Shown piece after piece: positions 18,497-28,091 of a DNA stretch of 64,000 nt. Within the stretch, counting starts at the first letter, position 1. Every line of letters starts with the position of its first letter. Made by a program: the position numbers and the translations under genes. Below the pieces are notes generated by a model. That model did not search any database, had not been told where the DNA came from, and was given only the letters and a program-made list of their open reading frames with translations. The stretch comes from Desulfuromonas sp. (GTDB lineage: Bacteria; Desulfobacterota; Desulfuromonadia; Desulfuromonadales; BM103), in assembly GCA_012026975.1 (NCBI GenBank), contig VEPG01000093.1, positions 43,882 through 107,881 on the forward strand, read 5' to 3'.

Positions 18497-18892
18497 TTAC
18501 TTGAGCAGCCGCTCCTTGGTGAATTCGAAATCTGAGCGCCGGTAGTCGGCCAGCTCGTAGGCATCGGTCATTTCCAATGCTTCGACCGGACAGGCTTCCA
18601 CGCAGTAGCCGCAGAAAATGCAGCGCAACAGATCAATCTTGTAAACCCGCGGGTATTTTTCACCTTTGTCGTTTTCCGCCGCTTCGACCGTGATGCACTT
18701 GGCAGGGCATACTGTCGGGCAGAGATAGCAGGCTACGCATTTCTCGCGGTCCCGGGTCGGCACCAGGCGATGCAGACCGCGGAAACGGTCGGACATCTTC
18801 AGTTTGACAGCCGGATATTGCACGGTGGTCGAATGCCCCGGCAACATATGCTTGAAGGTAATGCCTAGGCCTTTGGCGATTGCTGTGAACAT
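18497..18892 (-). CDS. nuoI: NADH-quinone oxidoreductase subunit I
   Basis: A 131-residue peripheral FeS subunit with two [4Fe-4S] ferredoxin motifs, CVACYLCPTVCPAKC and CIFCGYCVEACPVEA. These carry clusters N6a and N6b towards the quinone site. The N-terminal HMLPGHSTTVQYPAVKLKMS segment and RFRGLHRLVPTRDREKCVAC are typical. It is shorter than E. coli NuoI (about 180 residues) but complete in both cluster motifs. Confidence 0.95.
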   Translation of the reverse strand: MFTAIAKGLGITFKHMLPGHSTTVQYPAVKLKMSDRFRGLHRLVPTRDREKCVACYLCPTVCPAKCITVEAAENDKGEKYPRVYKIDLLRCIFCGYCVEACPVEALEMTDAYELADYRRSDFEFTKERLLK

Positions 18893-18919
18893 GGGTTTGA
18901 CCTCGTATTCTCGGATCGT

Positions 18920-19948
18920 TTACTGCTGCAGGACGACCACCAGGCCTGTCACAGCCAGGTTGGCCAACGCCAGGGGGATCAGAATCTTCCACCCAAGCTG
19001 CATCAGCTGGTCATAGCGCACGCGTGGCAAGGTGGCGCGCAGCCAGATGAAAAAGAACATGATTGCGAACACCTTCCCGAGAAGGTTGACCACGCCAAGG
19101 GCTTCCGGAAGCGGGCCGGACCAGCCACCCAGGAACAAGGTGGAGGCGATAGCGGCAATGACGATCATGTTGGCGTATTCGGCCATGAAGAACAGAGCGT
19201 ACTTCATCGACGAATATTCAGTACAGAAACCGGAAACCAATTCGCTTTCAGCCTCCGGCATGTCGAACGGGGTCCGGTTGATCTCGGCCAGGCCGGTGAT
19301 GATGAACAGACCAAAGGCCAGCGGTTGCTTGAAGACATACCAGTCAATGACCGAGCCGCTCTGCAGGGCGACAATCTCTCGCAGGCTCAGAGTTTCACTG
19401 AGCATGAACACGGCGATGATGGTGATGCCAGCGGCCAGTTCGTAAGAGATCATCTGGGCCGTCGCACGCACGCCACCAAGCAGCGCGTATTTGCTGTTCG
19501 AACTCCAACCGGCAAGCACGATGCCGTAGACACCCAGACCGGCGAACGCCAGGATGTAGAGCACCCCTATGTTCAGGTCGGTGATCTGCAGTGGCATTTT
19601 GAAACCCTGGATCGTGATGTCAGGGCCGAAAGGTACAACGGCGATGGTGATCAGCGCCGGGACCAGGATCATCATCGGCGCCAGCAGGAACGATACCTTG
19701 CTTGCCTGCGTCGGAATAATGTCTTCCTTGAAGAAGAGCTTGAGACCATCGGCAATCGGCTGCAGCAAACCATGCCAGCCGGTGCGCATGGGACCGAGGC
19801 GGGTCTGCATGTGCCCAATGACCTTGCGCTCACACCAAGTGGCGTAGGCCACTATCAGCATGGTCACCCCGAAGACCACCAACAGCTTCAGCAGCATCAT
19901 TCCCACGAACAGGGGGGCGTTGTTCGACATGCTCAGCATTTCCGTCAT
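18920..19948 (-). CDS. nuoH: NADH-quinone oxidoreductase subunit H
   Basis: A 342-residue membrane subunit that forms much of the quinone chamber. Key segments are TWCERKVIGHMQTRLGPMRTG near the N-terminus, QPIADGLKLFFKEDIIP, AGWSSNSKYALLGGVRATAQ, the Glu-rich EINRTPFDMPEAESELVSGF loop and the final WLRATLPRVRYDQLMQLGWK. It follows the inserted TPR gene and precedes nuoI. Confidence 0.95.
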   Translation of the reverse strand: MTEMLSMSNNAPLFVGMMLLKLLVVFGVTMLIVAYATWCERKVIGHMQTRLGPMRTGWHGLLQPIADGLKLFFKEDIIPTQASKVSFLLAPMMILVPALITIAVVPFGPDITIQGFKMPLQITDLNIGVLYILAFAGLGVYGIVLAGWSSNSKYALLGGVRATAQMISYELAAGITIIAVFMLSETLSLREIVALQSGSVIDWYVFKQPLAFGLFIITGLAEINRTPFDMPEAESELVSGFCTEYSSMKYALFFMAEYANMIVIAAIASTLFLGGWSGPLPEALGVVNLLGKVFAIMFFFIWLRATLPRVRYDQLMQLGWKILIPLALANLAVTGLVVVLQQ

Positions 19949-19994
19949 GACAATCCTCTTCCTCGCTCCGTTTGGACTGTGAACGTTTTTGCCA

Positions 19995-20957
19995 CTAAAA
20001 ACCGGGCTTATGCGGCGTCACCATCTCGCCCAGATGTTTCTTCAGATAGCCAGCCTCGGCATGTTGCGGGCTTATGGCCAGCGCCTTGTCGATTGCCTCG
20101 CGGGCAGCATCGAGCATATCTTGTTGCAGCTGGCACTCGGCAATCCGCACCCAGGCTTCGGCGTCGTCCGGATTGAGTTCCAACATGCGCCGGTAAGCAG
20201 CGACGGCTTCTCCGAAAGTTCCCAACTTGCGGTGACACTCGCCAAGCATGTACGGGGCGGGGGCAAAGCGCGGGCTGACCGCCTCAACGCCTTCGAACTG
20301 CTCAACCGCCTCCTGCAGCTTCCCTTGGCGGAACAACGCCATACCGAGTTCGAAACGGGCCGCCGTGTAGGTCGGGCTGACAGCTTCAACCCGCCGGAAC
20401 AGGTCGACCGCTTCACCCTGATCCCCTTGCTGCGCCACCACCATCCCCAGAATGTAAAGGGCCCGGGTATATTTGGGATTGATTCTAACCGCCTGCTCCA
20501 ACGAGGTCCGTGCCGCCTCAAGTTCCGACATGCGCAGATGCGACAAACCCAACCGGTACAAGGTTTCGGCGCTACCCGGATTGATCGCATGGGCGCGCTG
20601 AAAGCTTTCGACACTCGCCTCCAGATTACCCAACCCGTACTGGGCCATCCCCAGCTTGAACCAGACCCGGAACGGTTCGGCTTCGCCTGCGAGTGCCTGC
20701 TGGAAGGCCTCCACTGCCTCTGCAAGGTCACCGTGGTCATAGAGTGCCAGACCCCGGTAATAGTGCCCCTTGCTGAAGCCCGGTTCACATGCGAGCGCGC
20801 GGTCCCAAAATGCCAAGGCCTCGTCGATCTGCCCGCGGTGGTAAAGATCAACCGCCTTGCGATGCAGAAATTCGACATTCTCGACCAGATTGAGACCACA
20901 CTGGTCGCAGAACTTGGCGCTTGTCGTCACCCGCGCCTGGCACTTGGGGCATTCCAT
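19995..20957 (-). CDS. Zinc-ribbon and TPR-repeat protein inside the nuo operon
   Basis: A 320-residue soluble protein. It opens with a four-cysteine zinc ribbon (C3, C6, C17, C20; MECPKCQARVTTSAKFCDQC). About eight tetratricopeptide repeats of 34 residues follow (for example AVESFQRAHAINPGSAETLYRLG, shown here in part, and AVDLFRRVEAVSPTYTAA). There is no signal peptide or membrane helix, so it is probably cytoplasmic. It sits between nuoG (22 bases away) and nuoH (46 bases away) in the same direction. TPR proteins are scaffolds; a role in complex I assembly is my inference from position only. Confidence 0.85.
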   Translation of the reverse strand: MECPKCQARVTTSAKFCDQCGLNLVENVEFLHRKAVDLYHRGQIDEALAFWDRALACEPGFSKGHYYRGLALYDHGDLAEAVEAFQQALAGEAEPFRVWFKLGMAQYGLGNLEASVESFQRAHAINPGSAETLYRLGLSHLRMSELEAARTSLEQAVRINPKYTRALYILGMVVAQQGDQGEAVDLFRRVEAVSPTYTAARFELGMALFRQGKLQEAVEQFEGVEAVSPRFAPAPYMLGECHRKLGTFGEAVAAYRRMLELNPDDAEAWVRIAECQLQQDMLDAAREAIDKALAISPQHAEAGYLKKHLGEMVTPHKPGF

Positions 20958-20979
20958 CGGAGTTATCCCGTATATCGCC

Positions 20980-23454
20980 TTACTTGCTGACCGTCACTGA
21001 AACGGCCGCCTCGCCCTTGTAAAGTCGATTGATCCCGGCCGCCGCAAAATGGTAGGGAGCAAACAGCACCCCTTTCGGCAACCGGTTGTCAACCTTGACC
21101 TTGAGCCGCAGTTCAACGCCGTTCCCCGCCACCTTGACCAGGTCGCCATCCTTAAGTGCCAAGCTTTTAGCATCTTCGCGGCCAAACTCGATATAGGGCT
21201 CGGCAACGACGGCCTGCGGTCCCTTGGCACGGGTCGATACCGTGCCGCTGTGATAGAGGGCGCTGCCGGTGAGCAACTGGAATGCGCCTTCTACCGGGAC
21301 GGCACCACCGATGGGTTGCAGACGGCGGCGCGACGGCGTCAGGATCTCTCCACCCCAGACAAAACCCTGAGGACCAATGCCATTGAAGCTGACTGACGCA
21401 TAAACCGGTATGTTGCGACCGATTTCGGCGAAAATCGCCGCTGAACCGGTGAACGCCAGGTTGCCGCCAAGTTTTTCAATGAGATCGGCAATGATCGCGC
21501 CGTCGGTTTTAGCCTGCCCCGGGAGGGGAATGCCTGGCCGCACCCGCTGAATGCGACGCTCGGCGTTGGTAAAGGTCCCATCCTTCTCGGCAAAGGTTGC
21601 AGCCGGCAGCACCACGTGCGCCTTAGCTGCGGTCGGCGAGAGGAAGATGTCCTGCACGACCAGGAACGGCACTTTCTCCAAGGCCTTCTCAACCTTGCCG
21701 TGATCGGGATAGGAGGTCAGCATATCCTCGCCAACTACGTAAAGGGCATTGAGCTTGCCATTGGCGGCGGCATCAAGCATTGCCTGGGCGCCGAGCCCCC
21801 CCGTCTGCGGCACGATGCCAAGGTCAATCGCCCCTTGGCTGTTGGCTTTCTCTCCGCACAGATAAAGCCCGCTGCCATCACGCCCGGGAATGCCAAGCAG
21901 GATCGCCAGATTGGCGGCGGCAACCCCAAGTTCGCGGCTGTAGGCCGTGTAGGGAAGGCCATACGCCAGCAGGATGGCGCTCTTTTTGGCGGCAGCCAGT
22001 TGGCGAGCCGCGCTTTGCAGGGCATCGGCCTCGACCCCGGTGCGGGCAGCAACCTGATCGCTGCCGAAGTTGGCCAGCGCCTGCTTCAGTTCGGCCACGC
22101 CCTCGACCCCCTCGGTCTGAGCCAGCCCCTCGTCCAGGAGCACCCGGGCCAAGCCGTTGAGCACGTCCAACTCCATGCCAGGACGATGCAGAAGGTTCTT
22201 GGCATTGGGCAGCTTGGCAAATTTGCCGCGCTTGTCAGCGACGAGCCAGAGCTGCGCATCGTTGCGCTTGACCGCCTGGTTGACCACCATGCCGAACACG
22301 GGATGGGTCTCATAGAAGTCGGAGCGGATGGCGAGGATCGCCTCACACGCCTCTACCTGCGGGAAGGTTCCGGTGGAGGCGGCAATACCGAGTGCGCCGG
22401 CGACCCCCTCGGTGACGCCTTTGTAGCATTCGCCACCGGAGTGATCGAGATTGGCGGTACCGGCAACCTTGGCCAGGTTTTTGAGCAGGAACATTTCCTC
22501 GTTGGTCAGGCGTGCACCCGAGAGGATGCCCAAACCGGCCTGAGCCTGTTTGAAGCCATCGGCCACGACCTGCAGCGCCTCGTCCCAACTTGTCTCAACC
22601 AACTGTCCGCCCTTGCGAACCAGCGGCGTGGTCAGGCGCTCCTCGCTGTTGACATAGGAGTAGCCAAAGCGGCCGCGGATGCAGAGATTGCCGTCATTGA
22701 CGCCGATCTTGTCGTTGAAGCGGATCGTTTCGACCTTGTTGTTGAGCACACCGAGCGTTACGGTGCAGCCATTGCCACAGTAGCCGCAAACCGTATCGAC
22801 TTCCTTAAGCTGCCAGGGGCGGGCCTTGAACTTGAAGGGTCGCGGCAGGATCGCGCCGACCGGGCACATCGACACGCACTGGCCGCAGAATTCACAGTTG
22901 AGGCCACGGTCGTAGGCCGTCGCGATCTTGGTTTCGAAACCGCGATTGATGAACGAATAAGAGCCGTAGCCCACGATTTCGTCGCAGACCCTTACGCAAC
23001 GTCCGCACAGCACGCAGCGGTTCATGTTGCGTTCGATCAGCGGATTGACCTCGTCGGTTTCCAGGTTGAATTTTTCTCCCTGGAAGCGGTTGGTAACCAC
23101 CTCGTGAGCGTAGGTCAGCTCCTGCAGGTCGCATTCGCCGCCCTTGTCGCAAACCGGGCACTCGATGACGTGGTTGACCAGCAGAAATTCGAGCACGGTC
23201 TTGCGCACCTTGAGGATCTCTTCGGAGGTGGTGGTCACCACCATCCCTTCGCTCACCGGCGTGGTGCAGGACGGGATCAAGCGTCCCTTCATCTGTTCCA
23301 CCTGCACCAGACAGACACGGCAGGCGCCGAACGGAAGAAGTTTCTTGGCGTAGCAGAGAACCGGAATATTGATTCCTGCCTCGAGTGCCGCCTCGTAAAT
23401 AGTCGCGGTCCGCGAGACCGTAATCTGTTTGCCGTCGATCGTCAGGTTGACCAT
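20980..23454 (-). CDS. nuoG: NADH-quinone oxidoreductase subunit G
   Basis: An 824-residue FeS subunit of the peripheral arm. Residues 1-80 form a [2Fe-2S] ferredoxin domain (CYAKKLLPFGACRVCLVQV). The His/Cys ligand segment HVIECPVCDKGGECDLQ follows, then two ferredoxin motifs (CVLCGRCVRVCDEI, CEFCGQCVSMCPVGA). A molybdopterin-oxidoreductase-like domain starts with CGYCGNGCTVTLG, the extra cluster site of this family, and runs through a formate-dehydrogenase-like fold to a molydopterin-binding-like C-terminal barrel. It carries electrons from NuoF to NuoI. Confidence 0.95.
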   Translation of the reverse strand: MVNLTIDGKQITVSRTATIYEAALEAGINIPVLCYAKKLLPFGACRVCLVQVEQMKGRLIPSCTTPVSEGMVVTTTSEEILKVRKTVLEFLLVNHVIECPVCDKGGECDLQELTYAHEVVTNRFQGEKFNLETDEVNPLIERNMNRCVLCGRCVRVCDEIVGYGSYSFINRGFETKIATAYDRGLNCEFCGQCVSMCPVGAILPRPFKFKARPWQLKEVDTVCGYCGNGCTVTLGVLNNKVETIRFNDKIGVNDGNLCIRGRFGYSYVNSEERLTTPLVRKGGQLVETSWDEALQVVADGFKQAQAGLGILSGARLTNEEMFLLKNLAKVAGTANLDHSGGECYKGVTEGVAGALGIAASTGTFPQVEACEAILAIRSDFYETHPVFGMVVNQAVKRNDAQLWLVADKRGKFAKLPNAKNLLHRPGMELDVLNGLARVLLDEGLAQTEGVEGVAELKQALANFGSDQVAARTGVEADALQSAARQLAAAKKSAILLAYGLPYTAYSRELGVAAANLAILLGIPGRDGSGLYLCGEKANSQGAIDLGIVPQTGGLGAQAMLDAAANGKLNALYVVGEDMLTSYPDHGKVEKALEKVPFLVVQDIFLSPTAAKAHVVLPAATFAEKDGTFTNAERRIQRVRPGIPLPGQAKTDGAIIADLIEKLGGNLAFTGSAAIFAEIGRNIPVYASVSFNGIGPQGFVWGGEILTPSRRRLQPIGGAVPVEGAFQLLTGSALYHSGTVSTRAKGPQAVVAEPYIEFGREDAKSLALKDGDLVKVAGNGVELRLKVKVDNRLPKGVLFAPYHFAAAGINRLYKGEAAVSVTVSK

Positions 23455-23487
23455 GGAGTCACTTATCCCCTTTGCCGGTCTGTTCGA

Positions 23488-25269
23488 CTACTCGATCGCC
23501 ATGAACGGGCAGGCGTCGTAACAGGAGGTGCACTGGGTGCACTTGTCGATTTCGATAAAAGCGGTCTGCCCCTTCTCCCAGCGGATAGCGTCGACCGGGC
23601 AGGCCTTGACACACAGTCCGCACTTCTTGCAGACGCCTTCGATTACCGCGAATTTGAGCAGCGGCTTGCAGACATGGGACGGGCAGTACTTGTCCTTGAT
23701 GTGCGCCTCGTACTCGTCGCGGAAATAGCGAATGGTGGAGAGAATCGGGTTGGGTGCGGTTTGGCCGAGACCGCACAGGGAGCTTTTCTTGATGTCGTAG
23801 GCCATATCCTGCAACAGCTCGATGTCCCCTTCTTTCCCTTCACCGGCACAGATCCGTTCGAGGATCTCAAGCATGATCTTCAGGCCGATGCGGCAGGGAA
23901 TGCACTTGCCGCACGACTCGACACGGGTGAAGTTGAGAAAGAAGCGGGCGACGTCGACCATGCAGGTCGTTTCGTCCATGACGACCAGACCACCGGAACC
24001 CATCATGGCGCCGGCCTTGATCAACGAGTCATAGTCGACCTGGGCGTCAAGCGCTTCGGCGGGGAGGCAGCCGCCCGACGGGCCGCCAGCCTGCACCGCC
24101 TTGAACTTGCGGTTCTTGTGGATACCGCCGCAGACGTCGTAGATAACCTCACGCATGGTGGTGCCGGCGGGAACTTCGACCAGGCCGGTGTGCTTGATCT
24201 TGCCGGTGAGGGCGAAGATCTTGGTCCCCTTGGTCCCCTCGGTACCGATCGAGGCGAACCAGTCGGCACCGTTATAGAAGATGTAGGAAACGTTGGCGAA
24301 AGTCTCGACGTTGTTGATGTTGGTCGGCTTCCCCCAGAGGCCGCGCACCGCCGGGAACGGCGGGCGGGGACGGGACATGCCGCGCTGCCCTTCGATGGAG
24401 GCCATCAAGGCGGTTTCCTCGCCGCAGACGAACGCTCCGGCACCAGCCTTGATCTTCATGTCGAAGTCAAAACCGAAACCCATGCAGTTCTTGCCGAGGA
24501 TGCCGCGCTCATAGCAGGTATCGATGGCTTTCTGCAGACGCTTGATCGCCAGCGGATACTCAGCACGGCAGTAAACGTAGCCGAAGGTACAGCCGATGGC
24601 ATAGGCGCCGATCATCATCCCTTCGATCAGGCCGTAGGGGTCGCCTTCGAGAACCGAGCGGTCCATGAACGCCCCCGGGTCGCCCTCGTCGGCGTTGCAG
24701 ATCAGGAACTTCTTGTCGCCGGGCGACGCCTTGCAGAACGACCACTTGACGCCGGTCGGGAAGCCACCGCCCCCACGGCCGCGCAGACCGGAGCGCTTGA
24801 CTTCCTCGATGACCTGCTCGGGGGTCATGGTCACGGCCTTCTTGATGCCGGTGAAGCCGTTGTGGGCGATAAAGTCATCGATGCTCTCGGCATCGATAGT
24901 CCCGCAACGCGAGAAGATGATGCGCTGCTGCTTCGCCAGGAAGTCGTGGTAGTATTTGCCAGCGACTTTCTTCTCCACCGCCTGGTTGGCGAGGACATGC
25001 TCCTCGACGATCTGCGGGACCAGTTCCGGGGTGACAAAATCGTAAGTCACCGCTTCCTGGCCGGGCAGAACGATATCGACCAGCACGTCGTTGGCGCACA
25101 GTCCCCGGCACCCGGTCTTCTTGACTTCGCAGCGCTTGCCCACCTTGGCCTCGACGCCATGTTTGGCAAACTCCGCCTCGAAGGCGCTGACAACCTCAAG
25201 GGAGCCGGAGGCGATGCCGCCGGTTCCGGTGCAGATCAGTACCTGGATGTTTTCCGCAGTTTCGGCCAT
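23488..25269 (-). CDS. nuoF: NADH-quinone oxidoreductase subunit F, extended (Trx-like N-terminus, ferredoxin C-terminus)
   Basis: A 593-residue NADH- and FMN-binding subunit. Residues 1 to about 110 form a thioredoxin-like [2Fe-2S] domain. The NuoF core follows: GLRGRGGGGFPTGVKW for NADH, ICNADEGDPGAFMDR for FMN, and the N3 cluster motif ESCGKCIPCRIG. The last 70 residues add an 8-Fe ferredoxin (CKKCGLCVKACPVDA, CTQCTSCYDACPFMA). Classical E. coli NuoF is about 445 residues and lacks both extensions. The same layout occurs in HndC/HydB-type subunits of hydrogenases and bifurcating enzymes. Operon position between nuoE and nuoG makes it the complex I subunit, perhaps with an added ferredoxin entry or exit. 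Confidence 0.94.
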   Translation of the reverse strand: MAETAENIQVLICTGTGGIASGSLEVVSAFEAEFAKHGVEAKVGKRCEVKKTGCRGLCANDVLVDIVLPGQEAVTYDFVTPELVPQIVEEHVLANQAVEKKVAGKYYHDFLAKQQRIIFSRCGTIDAESIDDFIAHNGFTGIKKAVTMTPEQVIEEVKRSGLRGRGGGGFPTGVKWSFCKASPGDKKFLICNADEGDPGAFMDRSVLEGDPYGLIEGMMIGAYAIGCTFGYVYCRAEYPLAIKRLQKAIDTCYERGILGKNCMGFGFDFDMKIKAGAGAFVCGEETALMASIEGQRGMSRPRPPFPAVRGLWGKPTNINNVETFANVSYIFYNGADWFASIGTEGTKGTKIFALTGKIKHTGLVEVPAGTTMREVIYDVCGGIHKNRKFKAVQAGGPSGGCLPAEALDAQVDYDSLIKAGAMMGSGGLVVMDETTCMVDVARFFLNFTRVESCGKCIPCRIGLKIMLEILERICAGEGKEGDIELLQDMAYDIKKSSLCGLGQTAPNPILSTIRYFRDEYEAHIKDKYCPSHVCKPLLKFAVIEGVCKKCGLCVKACPVDAIRWEKGQTAFIEIDKCTQCTSCYDACPFMAIE

Positions 25270-25293
25270 ATAAATCCTCGATCCGTATTACGG

Positions 25294-25794
25294 TTAATCC
25301 ATCTTCTTGTACTTCTCGATAACCTCGTCCATCTTCTGCACAGTCATGCTGCCGTAGGTGGCATCGTTGACCATGATCACCGGCGCCATCCCGCAGGCGC
25401 CGATACAGGCGACGTACTCGGCGGTGAACTTGAGATCCTCGGTGGTTTCGGCATGACCGATACCAAGCCGCTCCTTGAGGGTGTCCCCGATCCGGTTGGC
25501 ACCCCTGACGTGGCAGGCTGTCCCCTTGCAGACGCGAACGATGTACTTGCCGCGCGGCTCAAGATGGAACTGCGCGTAAAAGGTCAGCACCCCGAAGATC
25601 TGGCTGCTGTAGACATTCAGGCGTTCGGCCGCCAGATGCACGGTCGGTTCGGGAATGTAGCCGTAATGTTCCTGAATCGCCTGTAGCACCGGCATCAGCG
25701 CTCCTGGCATATCCACATAATGGTCGAGGATCTCGTTGGCGCCAGCCAGATCGATTTCCTGCTCTGCGGTGGCGGTTTCCACTGCTTCGCTCAT
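25294..25794 (-). CDS. nuoE: NADH-quinone oxidoreductase subunit E
   Basis: A 166-residue thioredoxin-like [2Fe-2S] subunit. Cluster ligands are in CKGTACHVRGA and CIGACGMAPVIMVND, with the usual 4-Cys spacing. The helical N-terminus (LMPVLQAIQEHYGYIPEP) is typical. It pairs with NuoF, which lies 24 bases downstream. Confidence 0.95.
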   Translation of the reverse strand: MSEAVETATAEQEIDLAGANEILDHYVDMPGALMPVLQAIQEHYGYIPEPTVHLAAERLNVYSSQIFGVLTFYAQFHLEPRGKYIVRVCKGTACHVRGANRIGDTLKERLGIGHAETTEDLKFTAEYVACIGACGMAPVIMVNDATYGSMTVQKMDEVIEKYKKMD

Positions 25795-25827
25795 AGCTCT
25801 TGCACCTCGCTCGGCACGAAATGCCGA

Positions 25828-27006
25828 TTAGCGGTCAATTTCGCCCAGCACGATATCCAAGGTCCCGATGACCGCGACGACGTCGGCGATCAGCGAACCC
25901 TCGCACATCTTGGGCAGGGCCTGCAGGTTGATGAACGATGCCGGCCGAATCTTCATCCGGTAGGGGCGCGGCGAACCGTCAGAGACGATATAGAAACCAA
26001 CTTCACCCTTGGGATTCTCCACCCCGACATACACCTCGCCAGCTTCCGGCTTGGGCCCCTCGGAGATAATCTTGAAATGATGAATCAGCCCCTCGATGGA
26101 GTTGACAACGTCTTTCTTCGGCGGCAGGCAGATCTTCGGGGCATCGGCCAGGATCGGGCCGGGCTTGAGCTTGTCGAGGGCCTGGCGGATGATCTTGCAG
26201 GACTCGCGCATCTCCTTGAGACGGCAATGATAGCGCGCCCAAGTATCACAACCATTGCTCACGGCCACTTCGAAATCGTAGTTCTCGTAACCGCTGTACG
26301 GCTGGTCGCGGCGCAGGTCCCAGTCGCCCCCGGACCCACGCAACGTCGGGCCGGTCACGCCCAGATCGATGGCGTCCTCGGCGCTGATCATGCCATTACC
26401 CTGAATACGCTTCTGCCAGATCTTGTTGCCGGTCAGCAGCCCTTCATAGGTTTCGATGTGATAAGGCATTTCATCGATAAACTTGCGGATTTCCTGCTCG
26501 ATACCATCCGGCAGATCCGCCGAAAGACCACCCACCCGGAAGTAGTTGGAGGTCATGCGCGCACCCGAGAGCTTCTCATAGAAGTTCATGATGTGCTCGC
26601 GCTCGCGGAAGCAGTAAATGAACACGGTCATGGCGCCGATATCGAGCGCATGGCAGGCCAACCACACCAGATGGCTTTTGAGGCGGGTCAGTTCAGCCAT
26701 CATCACCCGGACGACCTGGGCACGTTCGGGAATGGCGTCGGTCAGCCCGAACAATTTCTCCACGGCCAGGACATAGCCGAGGTTGTTGTGCATCGGCGCC
26801 AGGTAGTCGAGCCGGTCGGTCAGGGGGAGCACCTGGTGGTAGGTCCGGTGCTCGGAGAGCTTTTCCACACCACGATGCAGGAAACCGATGTGCGGCGTGG
26901 CCTTGACCACGATTTCGCCGTCGAGTTCCAGAACCAGCCGCAGAACCCCGTGCGTCGAGGGGTGCTGGGGGCCCATGTTGATGGTCATGGTTTCGAAAGT
27001 CGCCAT
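25828..27006 (-). CDS. nuoD: NADH-quinone oxidoreductase subunit D
   Basis: A 392-residue subunit related to the [NiFe]-hydrogenase large subunit but without nickel ligands. It helps form the quinone site. Landmarks are NMGPQHPSTHGVLRLVLELDGE with the quinone-site His, HIGFLHRGVEKLSEHRTY, the RVMMAELTRLKSHLVWLAC stretch and the C-terminal end DVVAVIGTLDIVLGEIDR. It is separate from nuoC, unlike in E. coli where the two are fused. Confidence 0.95.
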   Translation of the reverse strand: MATFETMTINMGPQHPSTHGVLRLVLELDGEIVVKATPHIGFLHRGVEKLSEHRTYHQVLPLTDRLDYLAPMHNNLGYVLAVEKLFGLTDAIPERAQVVRVMMAELTRLKSHLVWLACHALDIGAMTVFIYCFREREHIMNFYEKLSGARMTSNYFRVGGLSADLPDGIEQEIRKFIDEMPYHIETYEGLLTGNKIWQKRIQGNGMISAEDAIDLGVTGPTLRGSGGDWDLRRDQPYSGYENYDFEVAVSNGCDTWARYHCRLKEMRESCKIIRQALDKLKPGPILADAPKICLPPKKDVVNSIEGLIHHFKIISEGPKPEAGEVYVGVENPKGEVGFYIVSDGSPRPYRMKIRPASFINLQALPKMCEGSLIADVVAVIGTLDIVLGEIDR

Positions 27007-27056
27007 AAAATCCGCCTCTTGTTCTATATAGAGAAACTCGGGGGGTTGCTAACGGG

Positions 27057-27539
27057 TTACTGCAGGCGTCCCTGATACGGTTCGCGATCGGGGCCCTGCA
27101 CCGGGTAGTCCTTGCGCAGCGGATGACCGATCCAATCGTCGGGCATAAGGATGCGGCGCGGATCCGGATGATTGTTGAAAACGATCCCCATGAGATCGTA
27201 ACACTCGCGCTCCAGCCAGTTGGCCGTCGCCCAGACACAACTCACCGTGTCGATGCGCGCATCGTCCTCTTCAACCGCCGCCTTGATGCGAAGGCGCTGA
27301 TGAACACCGATGTTGTACAGCTGGTAAACCATCATGAAGCGGGGCGCCTGGCCGAGATAGTCGATTGCACAGAGATCGGTCAGGAAGTTGTAACCGAGCT
27401 CCTTTTTAAGAAATGTGCAGACTGCGACAATCTCGTCCTTTTTGACGACCACGGTGGTCTCGCCGCGGAACTCGCTGACCGCGAGCACCGTCTCGCCGAA
27501 CTTGGCCTTCAACTTGTCAACCGCAACCTGTGCGCTCAT
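27057..27539 (-). CDS. nuoC: NADH-quinone oxidoreductase subunit C
   Basis: A 160-residue 30-kDa-type subunit of the peripheral arm. It has the family signature ERECYDLMGIVFNNHPDPRRILMPDDW, seen here in two parts, and the terminal LRKDYPVQG. It has no cofactor and holds NuoD and NuoB together. It ends about 50 bases before nuoD. Confidence 0.95.
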   Translation of the reverse strand: MSAQVAVDKLKAKFGETVLAVSEFRGETTVVVKKDEIVAVCTFLKKELGYNFLTDLCAIDYLGQAPRFMMVYQLYNIGVHQRLRIKAAVEEDDARIDTVSCVWATANWLERECYDLMGIVFNNHPDPRRILMPDDWIGHPLRKDYPVQGPDREPYQGRLQ

Positions 27540-27581
27540 AACTGGGTCTCTCTGTTGAATAAATGGGAAGGCGGGAGCTGC

Positions 27582-28091
27582 CTAGATCTCGCTGATCCGC
27601 TCACCGATACCGATCGCCGCACCGAAGGAGTTGCGCTCCTTCATGATCTTCTCCTGCAGCTTCATGATCCCGTAGAGGAGCCCTTCCGGACGCGGCGGAC
27701 AACCGGGAACATAGACATCGACCGGCAGAAACTCATCGACCCCCTGCACCGTACTGTAGGTGTCGAAGACCCCGCCGGAACAGGCACAGGCGCCCATGGC
27801 GATGACGTAACGGGGCTCCGGCATCTGCTCATAGACGGTCTTGATGACCGGCGCCATCTTCTTGGTCACGGTACCGGCGATGACGATCAGGTCGGCCTGC
27901 CGCGGCGATGCACGAAACAGAACCCCAAAGCGGTCAAGGTCAAAACGGGCCGCCCCTGTCGCCATCATCTCGATGGCACAGCAGGCAAGACCAAAGGTCA
28001 TCGGCCAGAGGGAACGGGACCGCGACCAGTTGACAACCTTGTCGAGGCTCGTGGTGATGACGTTGTTGCCGAGGGTTTCTTCTACTCCCAT
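27582..28091 (-). CDS. nuoB: NADH-quinone oxidoreductase subunit B
   Basis: A 169-residue subunit that ligates cluster N2, the last FeS cluster before quinone. The adjacent cysteines are in [14 protein letters not shown], with further ligands in [14 protein letters not shown] and [15 protein letters not shown]. The start is ATG 28091 ([10 protein letters not shown]); it overlaps the 3' end of nuoA by ten bases. An open frame continues upstream but overlaps all of nuoA and is not coding. Confidence 0.95.
   Translation of the reverse strand: MGVEETLGNNVITTSLDKVVNWSRSRSLWPMTFGLACCAIEMMATGAARFDLDRFGVLFRASPRQADLIVIAGTVTKKMAPVIKTVYEQMPEPRYVIAMGACACSGGVFDTYSTVQGVDEFLPVDVYVPGCPPRPEGLLYGIMKLQEKIMKERNSFGAAIGIGERISEI

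Noticed and set aside
21616..25686. Very long open frame (1356 codons) antisense to nuoG, nuoF and nuoE
   Set aside because: It mirrors three certain genes. Long antisense frames are expected in GC-rich DNA.
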